Shown: positions 1 through 11,973 of the stretch, one piece after another
Layout of the letters: the number at the start of each line of letters is the position of its first letter
Numbering within the stretch: the stretch's first letter is position 1
NCBI GenBank assembly: GCA_024305745.1
Contig: JAHRBS010000002.1
Coordinates: 248,001-312,000, forward strand
Reading direction: 5' to 3'
DNA: 64,000 bases
Source: Polyporus tsugae
Lineage: Eukaryota > Basidiomycota > Agaricomycetes > Polyporales > Polyporaceae
Notes under the pieces: generated by a model
Databases searched by the model: none
What the model was told of the DNA's origin: nothing
Seen by the model: the letters and a program-made list of their open reading frames with translations, nothing else
Position numbers and translations under genes: made by a program

Positions 1-1462
1 CTACCTTCTTCCTCGTGAACGCGGCAGGAGGCTTTCTCCCGATCTCGGCCATCCTCCTCTTTCCGATGTCGATCTGTTCTTGGGTATAGAAGATCGACGG
101 CTTGGTGTTTGATGGAAGGTCTAAACTGCCGTTAGCGCAAGCTCCCCCAGTAGGACCTATACATGAACGTCAATGCTCACCTGGCATGATCGCAAAGCCA
201 AGCAACGCGATGGGGACGGTGATCATGCCGTCAATGATGAAGAGCCCTGACAGAATGATGGGATTAGCACGGACTTCCCAACGCAGACGCCTCAGTACGC
301 CTTACATTTCCAGCCAGCCAGACCGTGGACGCCGTTCAATCCGTTGTAAGCCCCCTGTAACGCTCAGTGAGTTCAGGCGTCGAGTAGACTCGTATATAGC
401 TGCACACACTGTTTGAAGGAAACCGCTGAACATGGGGCCGAGTGCGCTTGCAGTCTATAAGGGAGTTCTTGGGGTCAGGCATCTGGCCGTCAACGCGGGA
501 GCAAGAGCAAGTATAACGGACATGAAAAATGCATGCACGCTTCCCCAGTTCGTCGGGTTTATACCAACTGCCAATCACGTATTGAATGGCCGGGTAGAAC
601 GTTGACTCGGCAAGACCTGGCAGCAAGATTACCCAGTAAGTAAGTTGTATGTGGCATACTAGTAATCGGACTTGCCCACGAAGAAGCGAACGACAATGAG
701 CGTCTCGAAGTTCTTCGCGCTCGCAAGCACCATAGTGAGCATACTCCAAATTACCTCCATGGCTGGGATCTATCATAAATGTCAGTCGCAACTTCCGAAA
801 AGGTTCAAGTAGATGCATACCCAGATCGACGGACGTATCCTGGTGATTAGCATGCTGGTTGATCAATATGTTAGAGAGCCATGGTAGTCGGCGTAGGAGA
901 CGTAAGTACGGACTTCGAGGGTATCTGCCCGATGACGTATCCACAGGTCCATGCCGTCGTGATGTAGTTCAACTGATTGCCGTGACTGATTACCGGCTAC
1001 TAAGCACGTTATGCATGCAGGTAAATGGACAAGCAGCCTCACAGTCCTAGACTGATAAATATCAAAAGGTAAGCGAGAATCGAGCTAACACGATGAAGAC
1101 TTACTCTTCTTGCATGCCCGACACGTATGCATTCTAGAACAAGCTCAGTTAACGATGGCACCGTGGAGGAAGACGAAAACCTACTGTGATGTTCTGCTGG
1201 TCAAGGTACGTACAGTCGAATCTATCAGCCACACCACGCGCATATAGGGAACGAAACAAGAAACTTATTTGCTGAAATACGACAGCGCTGCGTACGTGAG
1301 AAGGCACGCGTCCAGCTTGAAGAGGAAACGCCGCTCATCCTCGGGCTTGTCCCATGTATCCCTTCGTTGCCAATCAGTTCCAGGAGGCAACAATCCAGCT
1401 AAATATTAGACATACCAAATATAGCTAGTCCACGGGCGTTTTTCTGGCTGGTGAGTGCTCAT
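1..1462 (-). CDS. MFS transporter, anion:cation symporter (allantoate permease/Dal5-like) family, 5' part
   Basis: Plasma-membrane permease of the fungal ACS family; family members carry allantoate, nicotinate, biotin precursors and similar anions, and the substrate here is unknown. Start ATG 1462-1460. Exons I can join in phase: 1462-1416, 1361-1284, 1221-1185, 1133-1105, 1051-1043 (9 nt), 985-914, 854-821, 769-676, 616-522, 454-410, 354-306, 246-181, 120-<1. Family blocks appear in order: [113 protein letters not shown], then the cytoplasmic loop. One intron (675-617) uses a GC donor. The exon 2/3 junction is doubtful: ...ALSYFSK runs into a stop where the conserved YLDQQN should follow, and the only GT-AG route (1283-1222) gives a slightly different joint, so mild degeneration is possible. 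The C-terminal half lies outside the window. Confidence 0.8.
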
Positions 1463-2452
1463 TTCGCCCACGTCGACAGACAGACAGAAGTGTTGGTCCC
1501 AAGAGGAGGGCCGGGGGAAAAGGCGGGTTTCCCGCCGTCAAGATAAATACCGTCTTCCAGCACCTCGGCGTGCGTCCCTCGCAAGGCACGAGGAGCTGTG
1601 CTGATTGCGTTCAACGTTCAAGCAGCGGCTGACTGGTTCACTAGTCCGCGATAAAGGCATAACGGAAAGAGGTCCCACGGGAAGGCAAGCCCGGCCATGT
1701 CCTGCGGCGCGTATGCGGTCAGTCAGTTGGCAGCACGCAAGATCGCACAATATAGAAGCTCTACCTCGAGATTCGTTTTGAACTCTGTAAGCTCGACAGC
1801 GTTAAGATTGCAGACTAGTAGATAGTGACTCATATTCCGTGGTATTGGTTGTGAAAAGACATGCGAAATACCAGAGAGCTTTGGTCAAGCGTAGCTGAGA
1901 CGGTTGATTCGTGACGGTGGTCCGAACTGGTGGTCTATTAAGCGCCCAATTGCCACGAGGATATCATCTGATCTCATGAGATATCATGGTAGGCGCCACT
2001 TCAAGCTTCAAGCTTCAAGTTCAACCAAGTTGTCTACGAACCCATGTATGCACCCTGTACGATCCAAGGGGGGGCGACCCTCGCAAGGTTCTCTGTTCCT
2101 TTACTCTTCCTACGGGCTCCTGCTAATCTATATGCAGTTCCACAGACCCCTGTCATGATCTTCCGAGTCTCCGACTGGTACTTGGCAGTTCACAAGGTCT
2201 CGCAACATTGGGGGCCTCGGTCGTATTGCGTCAGAATCTTATCTCTCCAAGAGTCACACGTCAGGATGGGAGTACATCACATCATCCGCAGGGTGAATGG
2301 CGGTATCAGTCTGTGCGACCGACCTCCTGTGTCAGCTATACCTTCATCGTTGCTAAAACGATAGAAAAGGGGTGAACCGTGCGTCTTTGGACCCGCAGAT
2401 TGGATTGCATCCACACAACACCCGTTGATCTCAGCGCACGTTCATATCCACT
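1463..2452. other. Divergent intergenic region between MFS transporter and oxygenase genes
   Basis: No coding segment recognised. It should hold both promoters. Around 1999-2021 there is a short tandem array, about three copies of cttcaag. ORFs of 60-105 codons here have no recognisable domain and no coding look. Confidence 0.5.
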
Positions 2453-4229
2453 ATGCCTGTCCCAGTTCCCGAGCTCGGATCTTTCAACTATGTCCCCGAG
2501 ACGAAGGTATGGACCCTTGTTTAGCATCATCACTGCGCCGTATCAACCTGACAACTGATTACCTTTGCTTTTCATTTGGTTTGACAGGAGAACCTCGACT
2601 GGGCTGACCTCGTCACGATCGACTTCAGTTCGTACGGCACCCCCGAGGGCAACAAGAAGCTCGCCGCCGAGCTCATCAGGGCCGTGCGCGAGGACGGCTT
2701 CTTCTACGTGAAGAACTTCAACATATCCCAAGAGCGCGTTAACCGTCAGTTCTCGATCGGCAAGCAGTTCTACGAGATCCCCTTGGAGGAGAAGCTTAAG
2801 TATGTGCCAGTCGGCTTGGGTGAGTCTGTCTGTCCTCACGGCCTACGCCAAACGCCCATGTTAGACGCAGATAATGGCCAGTACAACGGGTATGTCCCCT
2901 CTGGTCGTCGCATCCTTGACCCTGTCTCGGGTTTGAGGGACCGCACCGAGGTCTACAACATCCCTAGTATGTTCATCCACCTCTGTCGTCCGTCGCGTCT
3001 GCTGAGTTCGACATCGACAGAGTTCGACGGTTTCTTCACCCACGACCACCCCGCTGTGGTTCAGGAGCACCTCGGGGAGATCGAGGAATTCGCTCGTGTA
3101 AGTCCGCCATGCCACGCGAATTGACGCGAGGGTGTTCATCAACCAGCACCCAGTCTCTGCACAAGGATGTCCTCGACCCCCTCCACGTCCTCCTTGCCAT
3201 CGCACTCGAGCTTCCCGAGGACTACTTTACCAACATCCACCGGTACGAGCGCAAGAGCGAGGTACGTCTTCCCCCTCTCTTCGTCTGCCACACCCGCTGA
3301 CACGACGCTCCACCTAGGACCACTTCCGGTATATGAAGTACACCAAGTACACCCCCGAGGAGAACCTCAAGATCGGCCGCCTCTGGGGTCAGGGCCACAC
3401 GGACCTCGGTTCTTGGACGCTCCTCTTCCGCCAGCCGGTCGCGGCGCTCCAGATCAGGAACCACAAGACGAACGAGTGGAAGTGGGTCAAGCCCCAGGAC
3501 GGGACGCTCACCGTGAACGCCTGCGATGCGCTCACCTTCCTAACTGGGGGTTACGTCAAGAGCACCGTCCACCGGTATGTCCCGCGCTACTCGCGAGCCT
3601 GATCAGCGAAATTTATGGTCGCTGCGATAGTGTCGCTGCGCCCCCGAAGGATCAGGAGCACGTCGACCGCCTCGGCATCCTCTACTTCTCCCGGTGAGGA
3701 TCCAGTTGGCACCGACTCGGATGGGCCGGCACTGGTACGGTACCTCTACTGACTGACTCTGACCTGCCTGCAGGCCGAACAACGACGTCCCCCTGAGCAC
3801 CATCGTGGAGTCGCCTGTCCTCCAGCGCGAGGGCTACACCCAGAACGAATTCGAGAAGTCCGGCAACTCCGTGCCCACGATGGAAGGTGAGCGTCCGCTT
3901 CTTCCCCGCGCTCCTTCCCTGCCCCCTTCCCTGCCCCTGCCCCCACTCCCGTCGAAGTCCGGGTCAACGTACACCCCAGGAACGCGCCTTCGAAACTCTC
4001 GGAGCCGTGTTTCTGTGGCTGGCGGGCGAGACCGCGGCAGGGGCACCGCCCCACCTAGGCTGGCCGCCACCGAAAGCAGAACGCTAATACACACGTGCAT
4101 CCGAAACGCGAAACAGAGTGGACCTTCGCGAAGCAGAAGTGGCAGCGCACGAAGAACGTCGTCCGCGGCGACCCCAACTTCCGGACGGCCGAGATCCTCC
4201 CCGGGTTCCGCGAGAAGATATACGCTTGA
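2453..4229 (+). CDS. 2-oxoglutarate/Fe(II)-dependent oxygenase (isopenicillin N synthase-like)
   Basis: Predicted 370-aa soluble non-haem iron dioxygenase, with an N-terminal DIOX_N region and a C-terminal 2OG-FeII_Oxy jelly roll. Nine exons join in frame: 2453-2506, 2588-2819, 2871-2966, 3021-3097, 3154-3261, 3318-3574, 3631-3693, 3774-3886, 4117-4229. The N-terminal block contains REDGFFYVKNF and the typical GQYNGY segment. The metal site is HTD within GHTDLGSWTLLF, with the distal His in KSTVHRV. The R-x-S 2OG-binding position is less clear, since DRLGILYFSRP follows in the usual place. Such proteins act in secondary metabolism and detoxification; the substrate cannot be read from sequence. 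It diverges from the MFS gene, so shared regulation is possible but unproven. Confidence 0.9.
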
Positions 4230-5314
4230 ACAGCGTGGCGCAAGTAGAGTTCGGGTTCGGGTTCCGCGCGCGCCCCACTGCGCGCGCAGGACGTCGATGG
4301 TAGACCATGACTGTGCCAAAAGGAAGTCGAACTGTATATCTGTGTACCAACATCATCATCAATACCAACGTCGATGCAATTGCGATCACCGTGCTTATAG
4401 GCTCTAGTCTACGTGCTGTTTCCGAAACGTGTTTGTGATCAGAGTTCTGGTCTCCTGCGTGCCAGACTTGAAGCTTGACGAGTGACTAGTACGTGCGCGC
4501 TGTTGGAACCAGTGCGCAGATATTACGCGAACGGTTCTTGCGCACTGCGCACTGCCACCGAGCCGAGGAGGGCCTTGACTCGTTTGCTTCTTACAGACGG
4601 TGCCGTGCATTAGTACCCCATATAGGTCAGAACAAACTTAAAACGAGGTGGCGTTGAATGAAGAAGACGGGAAGATGAAGAGCAGCCGTGGTCTGTACTT
4701 GGATCCTCGTCCGGGTTCTCGGAAAGCCAAGAAGTTCGCGAGTGAGAGAGAGAAACAGGAAAGGTATTGGTATTCACTGCCTGCGCCGAAGTCACTCCAC
4801 CAGAGCGACAAAAAAAAGATAACAACTCATGGACGCGGGTTTGGCTAGTTATCCAAGATATCATTACTGCGATACAGATGGTCAAAATACACATGAGTCA
4901 TGCTGTACAGGTACAGGGGCCTTCTACGAGCCAGGATTGCGTGGTGATAAATTAAGCATGCGTGGAGTAGGGGGAACGAAGGACACAGAGCGCGAGCGAC
5001 GAGGGAGGGGACGGACGAAGGGGACGACGAACAGACGAACGGAGCAAGGAGAGCGACTGGACAAAGTGCGCAAGAGGCTCAGAACAGGGACGAGCACACG
5101 GAGCGGAAGCGAATGTCCAGCAAGAACCGAGAAGCACGCGCGACGGCATCCAGTACGTCAGTCGCGCAGGGGGAAGAGCGGGGGGTATGAAGGGGCGATC
5201 GACGTCCGAGGGGAACAAGGGAGAGCAAAACGATGGCGCTCATCCGTAGACGATGCTAGAAGCGAGAGAAGTCGATCAGCAACTGGAAGCTGTGCGGAAG
5301 GAAAGGATTCGTGC
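4230..5314. other. Intergenic region with a purine-rich tract
   Basis: Space between the 3' ends of two convergent genes. About 4966-5260 is strongly G/A-rich on the + strand. No gene, tRNA or transposon signature recognised. Confidence 0.4.
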
Positions 5315-6220
5315 TCACCCCCTGGCGGTCGTGGATACGGGCTTGAAGTCTGTCCGACCAGACTCGACGAAGTGCCGCAGCACCTCGGACCAGTCGTCGC
5401 GGGAATCCCATGAGATGCGCGCGGGCGAGTCAACCTCGACAGGCATGACTTGGCTGATCTCGCCGCACTGGACGAGGATCACAGCGCAGCCGATGCCGCC
5501 GCTCTTACGGCAGCGGTCCTCTCGTCTGAGGATGTCCTCGCCGACGAGCGGATCGTTGTCTGTCACGTATGTCCGGGGGACGACATGGGTGGCCTTGACG
5601 GAAAATCTGACAATGACGTCAGGAACGCGCTCAGACGCCAGAAAGCCGGAGGAGACGCGTACCTGCGGTGAGAGTCTGGGGACGTAGGGCGGTAGCTGAG
5701 CTCGATGAGGAGAGCGTTTTGGCGAATGTTGGAGGGCATGCGCTTCAACTGAAGAGCCTGGAAGCCAGCCCATGCGAGAAGCTGGTTGTACGAGGAGACA
5801 AACTTGCGGAGGTTCTTGACGAGGTTTTCGTCGATGGCTCCGTAACTGGGCTGCTTCGCAGAGGAGATCTGCGACGCGGTATGCTGGCAGATCGCCTTGT
5901 GCGATGGCCAATGGGCTTTCTGGCAATCCTGAGACTGAGCGGAGAGTCAGAAACTACAATGGAATAAAGGTAGCGAGGGGGACTCACGCAGTATTGGGTA
6001 GCCATCTAGATGAGGGACATACGCGACCGTTCAGATTAAGCAGATAGATCGCGAAGGAGGAATGACTTACGCAGCCTCCGCACAACCTAAAGCGGCCTGT
6101 GTGGGGTTGCTCGATGGCTCCGCATTTGTCGCAGACGCGGTAGCCGCGTTGCTTCGGAGTCGGATGAGTGGGAGTAGTGAAGTAGTTGGCGGCGGCGGGT
6201 TGGGCGTAGATGGCGGCCAT
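5315..6220 (-). CDS. MYND-type zinc finger protein
   Basis: Predicted 243 aa in four exons: 6220-6071, 6005-5988 (18 nt), 5934-5663, 5606-5315. The N-terminal third spells a complete C6HC MYND finger once spliced: CDKCGAIEQP, then LCGGC, QYCSQDCQ and HWPSHKAIC. The finger is split over three exons, which supports the splice choices. MYND fingers bind proline-rich partner peptides and occur in transcriptional co-repressors and SMYD methyltransferases; no SET domain is visible here. The rest (KFVSSYNQLLAWAGFQALQL, then a mixed alpha/beta stretch) resembles the uncharacterised MYND proteins common in basidiomycetes. The last codons precede GGGGTGAGC, a possible donor, so a further 3' exon cannot be excluded. 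Confidence 0.85.
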
Positions 6221-9200
6221 CTCGATGAGGATTAGATGGATCTGGCGGAGTGAAACAGATCGACAGTGGGTCGTGCTGACTCGGCCAATGCATGGCTGGT
6301 TTTATAGTGGGCTGCATTGCAGACGGCGGAGGGTGGGGGTGGTACATGGTGGAAATGGACAAGTCGCGGGCGTCTGCGGCCAATTGTGATCTTGGAGGAC
6401 TCGGTCGCGCGCCACTCACGGCTGCCATATCAGGCAGGAGGGGCCTGCGATTCCGGACATGTCTTTTTGTGTTGCAACCTCACGCGCCGAGCCTCTGTCC
6501 GCCGTCTATTGTCTTGTCCGTCTTCGAGAACTCTGCAGGACGGCCAGCAAGTCTCGCACACAAAAAGCACCCAGACAGCGTGCATATGTCTGAGTCTTGT
6601 TACACAAAAAGCACGGACCGCCCACTTTTTGTCTCGTTGCCCCGTTGGCAACCGTTCACATTCTCGAAACTCCAACCCCGCCCAACATGTCGTTAATTAA
6701 CTGGTCTCGAGGCTCTCTTTCCCATTGCCAATGTCTTCGGAACGGAGTTTGCGAGCATGGAACCGCGTTCGCAATCTTCGCTCTGACTTGCCAGACCCAG
6801 CCCTGGCGACACCCCAATTATCCCGTCGCTGCATCATCGCCCTTCTTTCTCCTCCAGGCTTCTGAAGCCGTTGGACCACCGTTCGAACTCCGAGACGCCA
6901 CTCTTGTGTCAGAAGAACACATTCTACCGCTGGAGAAGTTCGACAATTACAGGCTTGCGATCCCGAAATGGATGAGACGGCCGATTTTTTTCTTCACACC
7001 TCTGCGCATGCGCACCTGTCGAACCTTCCGACCAATCTCCCGAGCATATATCTTCGAAGCCATCTTCCAGCTTAGACGCCCACCCAAGGTGACCGTAGAC
7101 ACTGCGATATTCCTCAATTTGAGGAGTCCCCTCTCAGCGCGAGGCTGACGCGAGGTCCACGCGAGCGATGCCAACTTGTGCAGCAAGTACTTATGTGGCG
7201 CGCACTCGCACACGGCTCATCACCACGGGAAGATACGATGGATAATGAGGCGCTGCGTAAACTACAATGGCGAGTAGAGCTGCAAGGCCGCGCGGCGCAA
7301 TGCAGCTGTCTCCTATCATATTTCAGTACGGTACCGAGAGTATCGCACCGTAACGTTCAGTCGCGGTGGCCCTGCGACGAGGCGCCCCTGCTCGCGCGAC
7401 TCCTTGCACTTGTCTCGTGGTTTGACTGGAATTCTTGAGCACCTCGCGCTTGTTTTTCTTCGTTAGAGGGGACGGGCGTCCAGTTCGGAAGATAGGCTGG
7501 AAGATCGGTCGGAAGATCGGTCGGAAGGATACTTACCCTGACGTCAGTTTTAACAGGCAAAAAAAATGGCCAGCCTCATCCATTTCGGGATTAGCTGTAA
7601 GCTTCATCACGGCTAAAACTCAGCTACCGGTAACACGTTGCTGTGCCACTCAGCCTCCCCCAAGACATCACGCTCAGAATCTAGGCACTTCCAGGGCCGC
7701 CACTTCCATGCTTCCTAACCTTTCTTGAGTCGATCCCAATTAACCGGTTTGAGCAAACAAGACTTCAAACTGATACATCGTCATCACGTTTGACATCTGA
7801 TCTCAAGGTGCAATCTGCTGGCGGTACCGGGCAAGGTACCGGGTACGTACACCATCCGGTTTTTCGGCCACACAAAGTTTGGACTAGGTAGGTTCAGTAT
7901 CTCTAAACTGCAGTTCTGCGGTCGGTGGCAATGTGTGGCGCTGTCCTCATCTTCCGCAGCTGCCAACTTGCAACAAAGAATCCCTTCACCCTCCTAGTAC
8001 GTGGCACCCCGTTGAATGCTCGCCTCTTCCGCGACGTCGAACCGGCGGGAGGTACAGCCGACTTTCCACCCTGTGCCACACGGGCAACGAGGTACGTTTT
8101 GTTCTAACAAGCGACGAATGCATACATCACCATCTGACCAAACCAATCAAGACGGTTAGACCACTCGTGTCGGTCGGGTGGCAAGCGCACAATTGCATTC
8201 GCCCACCTCAAGGCTTGTTAACGCGTAATCCGCAAGGTCAAGGTCGTTCTAGGCATTACCCTACTAAGTTCAGCGATCCGGCCGCTCAAAGATTCTTTAT
8301 TCCGCACATCCCGACACGGTAAGCGGCGCCTCGTTCTAACGGCGCATGCCTGCCTGGATCGTGCGCGGGGCTAATAGTACTTGGCGTATGATTCCTTCTA
8401 CGTCCCGCACGACACTCCCCATTCTCCCTCCATACCAGACAATCCAACATTTGCTTGCAAGTCACGACGTTTATCGACCGTAAGTTCACCTTCTTGCTAC
8501 ATTCCAAATGCATTCCCGCGACCCGAGAATGGAGGCACGCCACGCGGCGTCGATCGCCACTGTTGTAGTGGAACGGCGACCCGGGACTATCTCAAAGTAC
8601 TAGCCTCCTTTCGAAGTATGCTTGGGAGTATCAATCCCGTTAATCGTAACTTATAGTGTAATCGACGTGAGTGGGCCCCGCTACTAAGCACTCGACGGGA
8701 AGATTACTAACAATGACCTGTCTAGACAAGTCTGAGGGGCCAAAGACCGACCAAGCTACGACTGTCACTACTGGCAACAGCTGGCTGACGTGCCGTGCAG
8801 TCCAGTCAGGACTCAGGTGTCCCCGTGACTCCTGAGGGTGTCATATATCGTAGCCCATTCCCTCACGACGGCACAACCTCCACAATTGCAAGTTGCTGGC
8901 ATTCGTTCAACGTTCGTCACACACACGCTCCCCATCTGCGTAACATTCAAGGTTCAATATTTTCAATCCATGCACTCTCGCAGAGCACTGGATTCGTGAC
9001 CGGGCTACTGAACGTTGACAAGGTGCGCTGGCTCCACTTCCGTGATTATTGCGCGTGTGCGCTGTCTAGCTTTCGTAGGCTAGCGTCTTGGGCAACTGAT
9101 CGGAGAGGGACGGGACCTTGCAAAACGATACTTAGCTCGCGCTCCACAACCTTGCTCAGGAAACTTCGACGCCCGACGCCCGTACTTAGTACTGCACTTG

Positions 9201-10020
9201 TACTATTCCGCGAACGTCGAAGGGCCCCCTCTCTTGCCCCACCCCCGATATTCATGTGCTCTACCACCGAGCTTCTACTGCGCAACCCTGAGAAGTTTGC
9301 CTATCAGTTTCTCGTCCTTAAAGTGAAAAAAATGTCGTATACTCGAGGCGTCGGACCTGGAAAAATCCTGAGGAAGAGGGTGAAGCACGAGCTATCGTTT
9401 TTGCAAGGCGCCGGCGCTGTAAGGCTTTGGGGAGCATTCGAGGCTGCCGTGCTTTCCGACTTCACGTCACGGTCTCCGCTCGGCGGTCGCTCTGAGCACC
9501 GTTCGCACGACGACAAAGCAAGAACATGACCAAGATGTACGTATAGAATCACGGCTTTGTTCCTATGACACAGCGGGGGTGAAGATCCGGCCGCGTCGAA
9601 GCAGCTATTCCCGCGTTTTCCATGATGCCCGGAACGCTGATGGAGTGTCATATGAGAGTGCGTACATTCACTTACCACCGTTAATCTGCTGATGAGAATT
9701 CGGTTTGACTTTAGCCATCGCATGGTAGAGGACCGTTCGAAGGGTCGTTTGGAGAATCGACTCGAGGTGAGCTTGATTACATAAGCGTGATTCCGTCCTC
9801 GGAGATCTAAACAATATTGATAATATGCCAAGTAAGTCGTTGTAAGTCGTCAGTGACGGTGTTGCCTCTCCGGACTTGATAAAATGTTCATGAGGTCCGA
9901 TCCCGACACTGTTTTCCAACTCTCACTCGGACCATACCCATCACCCGACCTCCTCAGTCGTTTATTTGCTTCCGCGCCTCTACACAGATCGTCTTGGAAT
10001 ACCCGAACAACCACTTTAAA
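6221..10020. other. 3.8-kb stretch without a recognised gene
   Basis: Several ORFs of 80-244 codons occur (for example 6597-7148 + and 8795-9529 +), but none carries a recognisable domain and no chain of exons could be joined. A 12-bp unit gaagatcggtcg is tandemly duplicated at about 7500-7523. At 9250-9290 (minus) a short segment resembles a tRNA A box, but no B box follows. Possibly decayed mobile DNA, but I see no terminal repeats. Confidence 0.35.
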
Positions 10021-11600
10021 ATGGACGACCTCCCCCCAAACCACTTCCTCAGTCTCCAGCGACCGGATGTGTTTGTGCCTACTCTTGCAGGCACCCCCGA
10101 CACATCGACGCTCGCCGCTCATGATTTCGACGTCGATACGCGCACCGGATTCATGCCTCCTCAACCACCCCTCTCTCACCTTCCCGAAGCATGGGAGCCC
10201 TGGGAGGCCGCACTGGACGACGCAATCTCACGGAGACTGCAGCTGGCGGAACGGCCAAGCTTGTCGGAGGAAGACGAGAAGAAGTCGGAATCATGGCGCA
10301 ATTCCATCCTAGAGGTAAGCATCCCGTGTGTTTCTCAGTCATATGAAGGCGATCTCTAACTGACCTACCCGCCCCGTCCCGACACGAACCGTATCCTTAC
10401 GCACTACAGCTCCCGATACTTCCCACTGCCGACCTCAAGTCGTCCGAACTCTTGCTTCGTCGCGCGCACCATGTCCTCGCGTGGGTGATGCACTTCTATG
10501 TGCACACCCTGCCATGCACGACGCGCGAGATCCACATACCACCGCCCATTACCGTTCCCCTCCTGCAGGTGTGCGCCCAGCTCCAGCTGCCGCCTGTCCT
10601 CACGTATTCCGACGACGTCCTGTACAACTGGGCGTTCAAGACCCCGCTCGCGTCGAGTATCCTCTTCCAGCCCAAGGCAGAGCTGCAAAACCTCCGCTGC
10701 CTCACACTCTTCACCGGCACGCGCGACGAGGAGGAATTCTACCTTTCCTCGGCGCGCATCGAGCTCCGGGGCGTCGAGGCGCTCTCCGTCATGCGCGCGA
10801 TCATGGACGAGGCGTTCGTCGGGGACGAGATCGCGCACAAGCGTATCACCAACTACCTCCGCGTCCTCGCGGGGGTCATCAAAGAGATGCAGGCACTCCT
10901 CGCGGCGGTCCGCGAGGGCTGCGACCCGACCGTGTTCTACCACGAGATCCGACCGTGGTTCAAAGGCGCAGACTCGGACACGCGTGGGCGCAAATGGGTG
11001 TTCGACGGGCTCGAGCTCGACCCGACCCTTGAGGACCCGGCGGAGCTGTCGGGCCCGAGTGCGGGGCAGAGCTCGCTCATCCACGCCCTGGACATCTTCC
11101 TCGGGGTCGACAAGTACTCTCATTCCAACTTCTCGCACTTCAGCACCCGCCCGCACCCGTCATCCACCGCATCCGCGCCTGCCCCTGGGCTATCCGGAGC
11201 AGACACCGTCTCCCCGTCGACGGCGGCGCCCAGCTCGGCGCCCGCGCAGCCGACGGTGCCATTCCTGACGCGCATGCAGTCGTACATGCCCCGCCACCAC
11301 CGCGCGTTCCTACGCCACCTGCAGGCGAGCCCGCGCCCGCTGCGCGCGCTCGTCGAGCAGGCGGGGAGCGACGCGCTGACGGAGGCGTACGATGTGGCGA
11401 TCACCGCGCTGAAGGAGTTCCGCGACGAGCACGTGCGCATCGTCGCGCTTTACATCCTCATTCCGTCCCGCCATGCGCACAGCGGCCAGCCTTCGGGTCA
11501 GGGCGCGCCGAAGGGTACTGGGGGAACGGATGCGTTCCAGTTCGTGAAGGGCGTGAGGGACCAGACGGCGGGTGCGTTGCTGCGTGGCCAGGATCATTAA
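10021..11600 (+). CDS. BNA2: Indoleamine 2,3-dioxygenase
   Basis: Haem dioxygenase that opens the indole ring of L-tryptophan to N-formylkynurenine, the first step of the kynurenine/de novo NAD pathway (yeast Bna2, animal IDO). Two exons, 10021-10314 and 10410-11600, give 494 aa. Family blocks include HHVLAWVMHFYVH near the start of exon 2, then NYLRVLAGVIKEM, IHALDIFLGV, the conserved MQSYMPRHHRAFLRHL, the proximal haem-ligand region EFRDEHVRIVALYI and the C-terminal GTGGTDAFQFVKGVRDQT. Length exceeds human IDO1 because of a Ser/Pro/Ala-rich insert (11150-11260) before the MQSYMP motif, as in other fungal members. I chose ATG 10021 (MDDLPPNHF) because the upstream in-frame codon is only a TTG. 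Confidence 0.95.
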
Positions 11601-11973
11601 TGGTTTGTGTGTTGGGTTAGAAGCAAATGAATCATTGACTGTGTAGATTAAAAGACTTCAATGTCGCTTGTATCATTATTGGGCTTACAATGGTAGCATT
11701 TACGAGGCCTACATGAACGAATCAACAATCAGTCTACAGAGGTCTACAGTCGGTATCATTGAAGAAGTTACACAGTGAGATCAGGGTGACTCCGAGATAT
11801 TCGGACCGGCAATCGGGCCGAGCAAGCGCTTACGTACGTGTTGTGCGCGGTGACTGAACAGGACAAGGCTAAGCCACCTCCGAGGCTTGTCCTTCAACTC
11901 GTTCTGCGTTCTCCTCCATATCGTTTCTTGCTTCCGTCTCCTGTATCTCTAACTGTAACGCATACACTTCAAA

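Noticed and set aside
336..944. A 202-codon minus-strand ORF as a gene of its own
   Set aside because: It is several exons of the MFS transporter plus the introns between them read in one frame; only short pieces match the family.
3804..4408. Long overlapping ORFs on both strands at the end of the oxygenase gene
   Set aside because: GC-rich shadow frames of the last two oxygenase exons and the intron between them.
6597..7148. A 183-codon + ORF upstream of IDO
   Set aside because: No recognisable motif, and an opposite-strand ORF of similar quality overlaps it.
9250..9290. tRNA-like A box on the minus strand
   Set aside because: No B box, acceptor pairing or terminator follows; at most a decayed SINE fragment.
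8795..9529. A 244-codon + ORF between the MYND and IDO genes
   Set aside because: No domain, no supporting exon chain, and composition not like the local coding sequence.
10404..11156. 250-codon minus-strand ORF over IDO
   Set aside because: Antisense shadow of a GC-rich exon with third-position bias.
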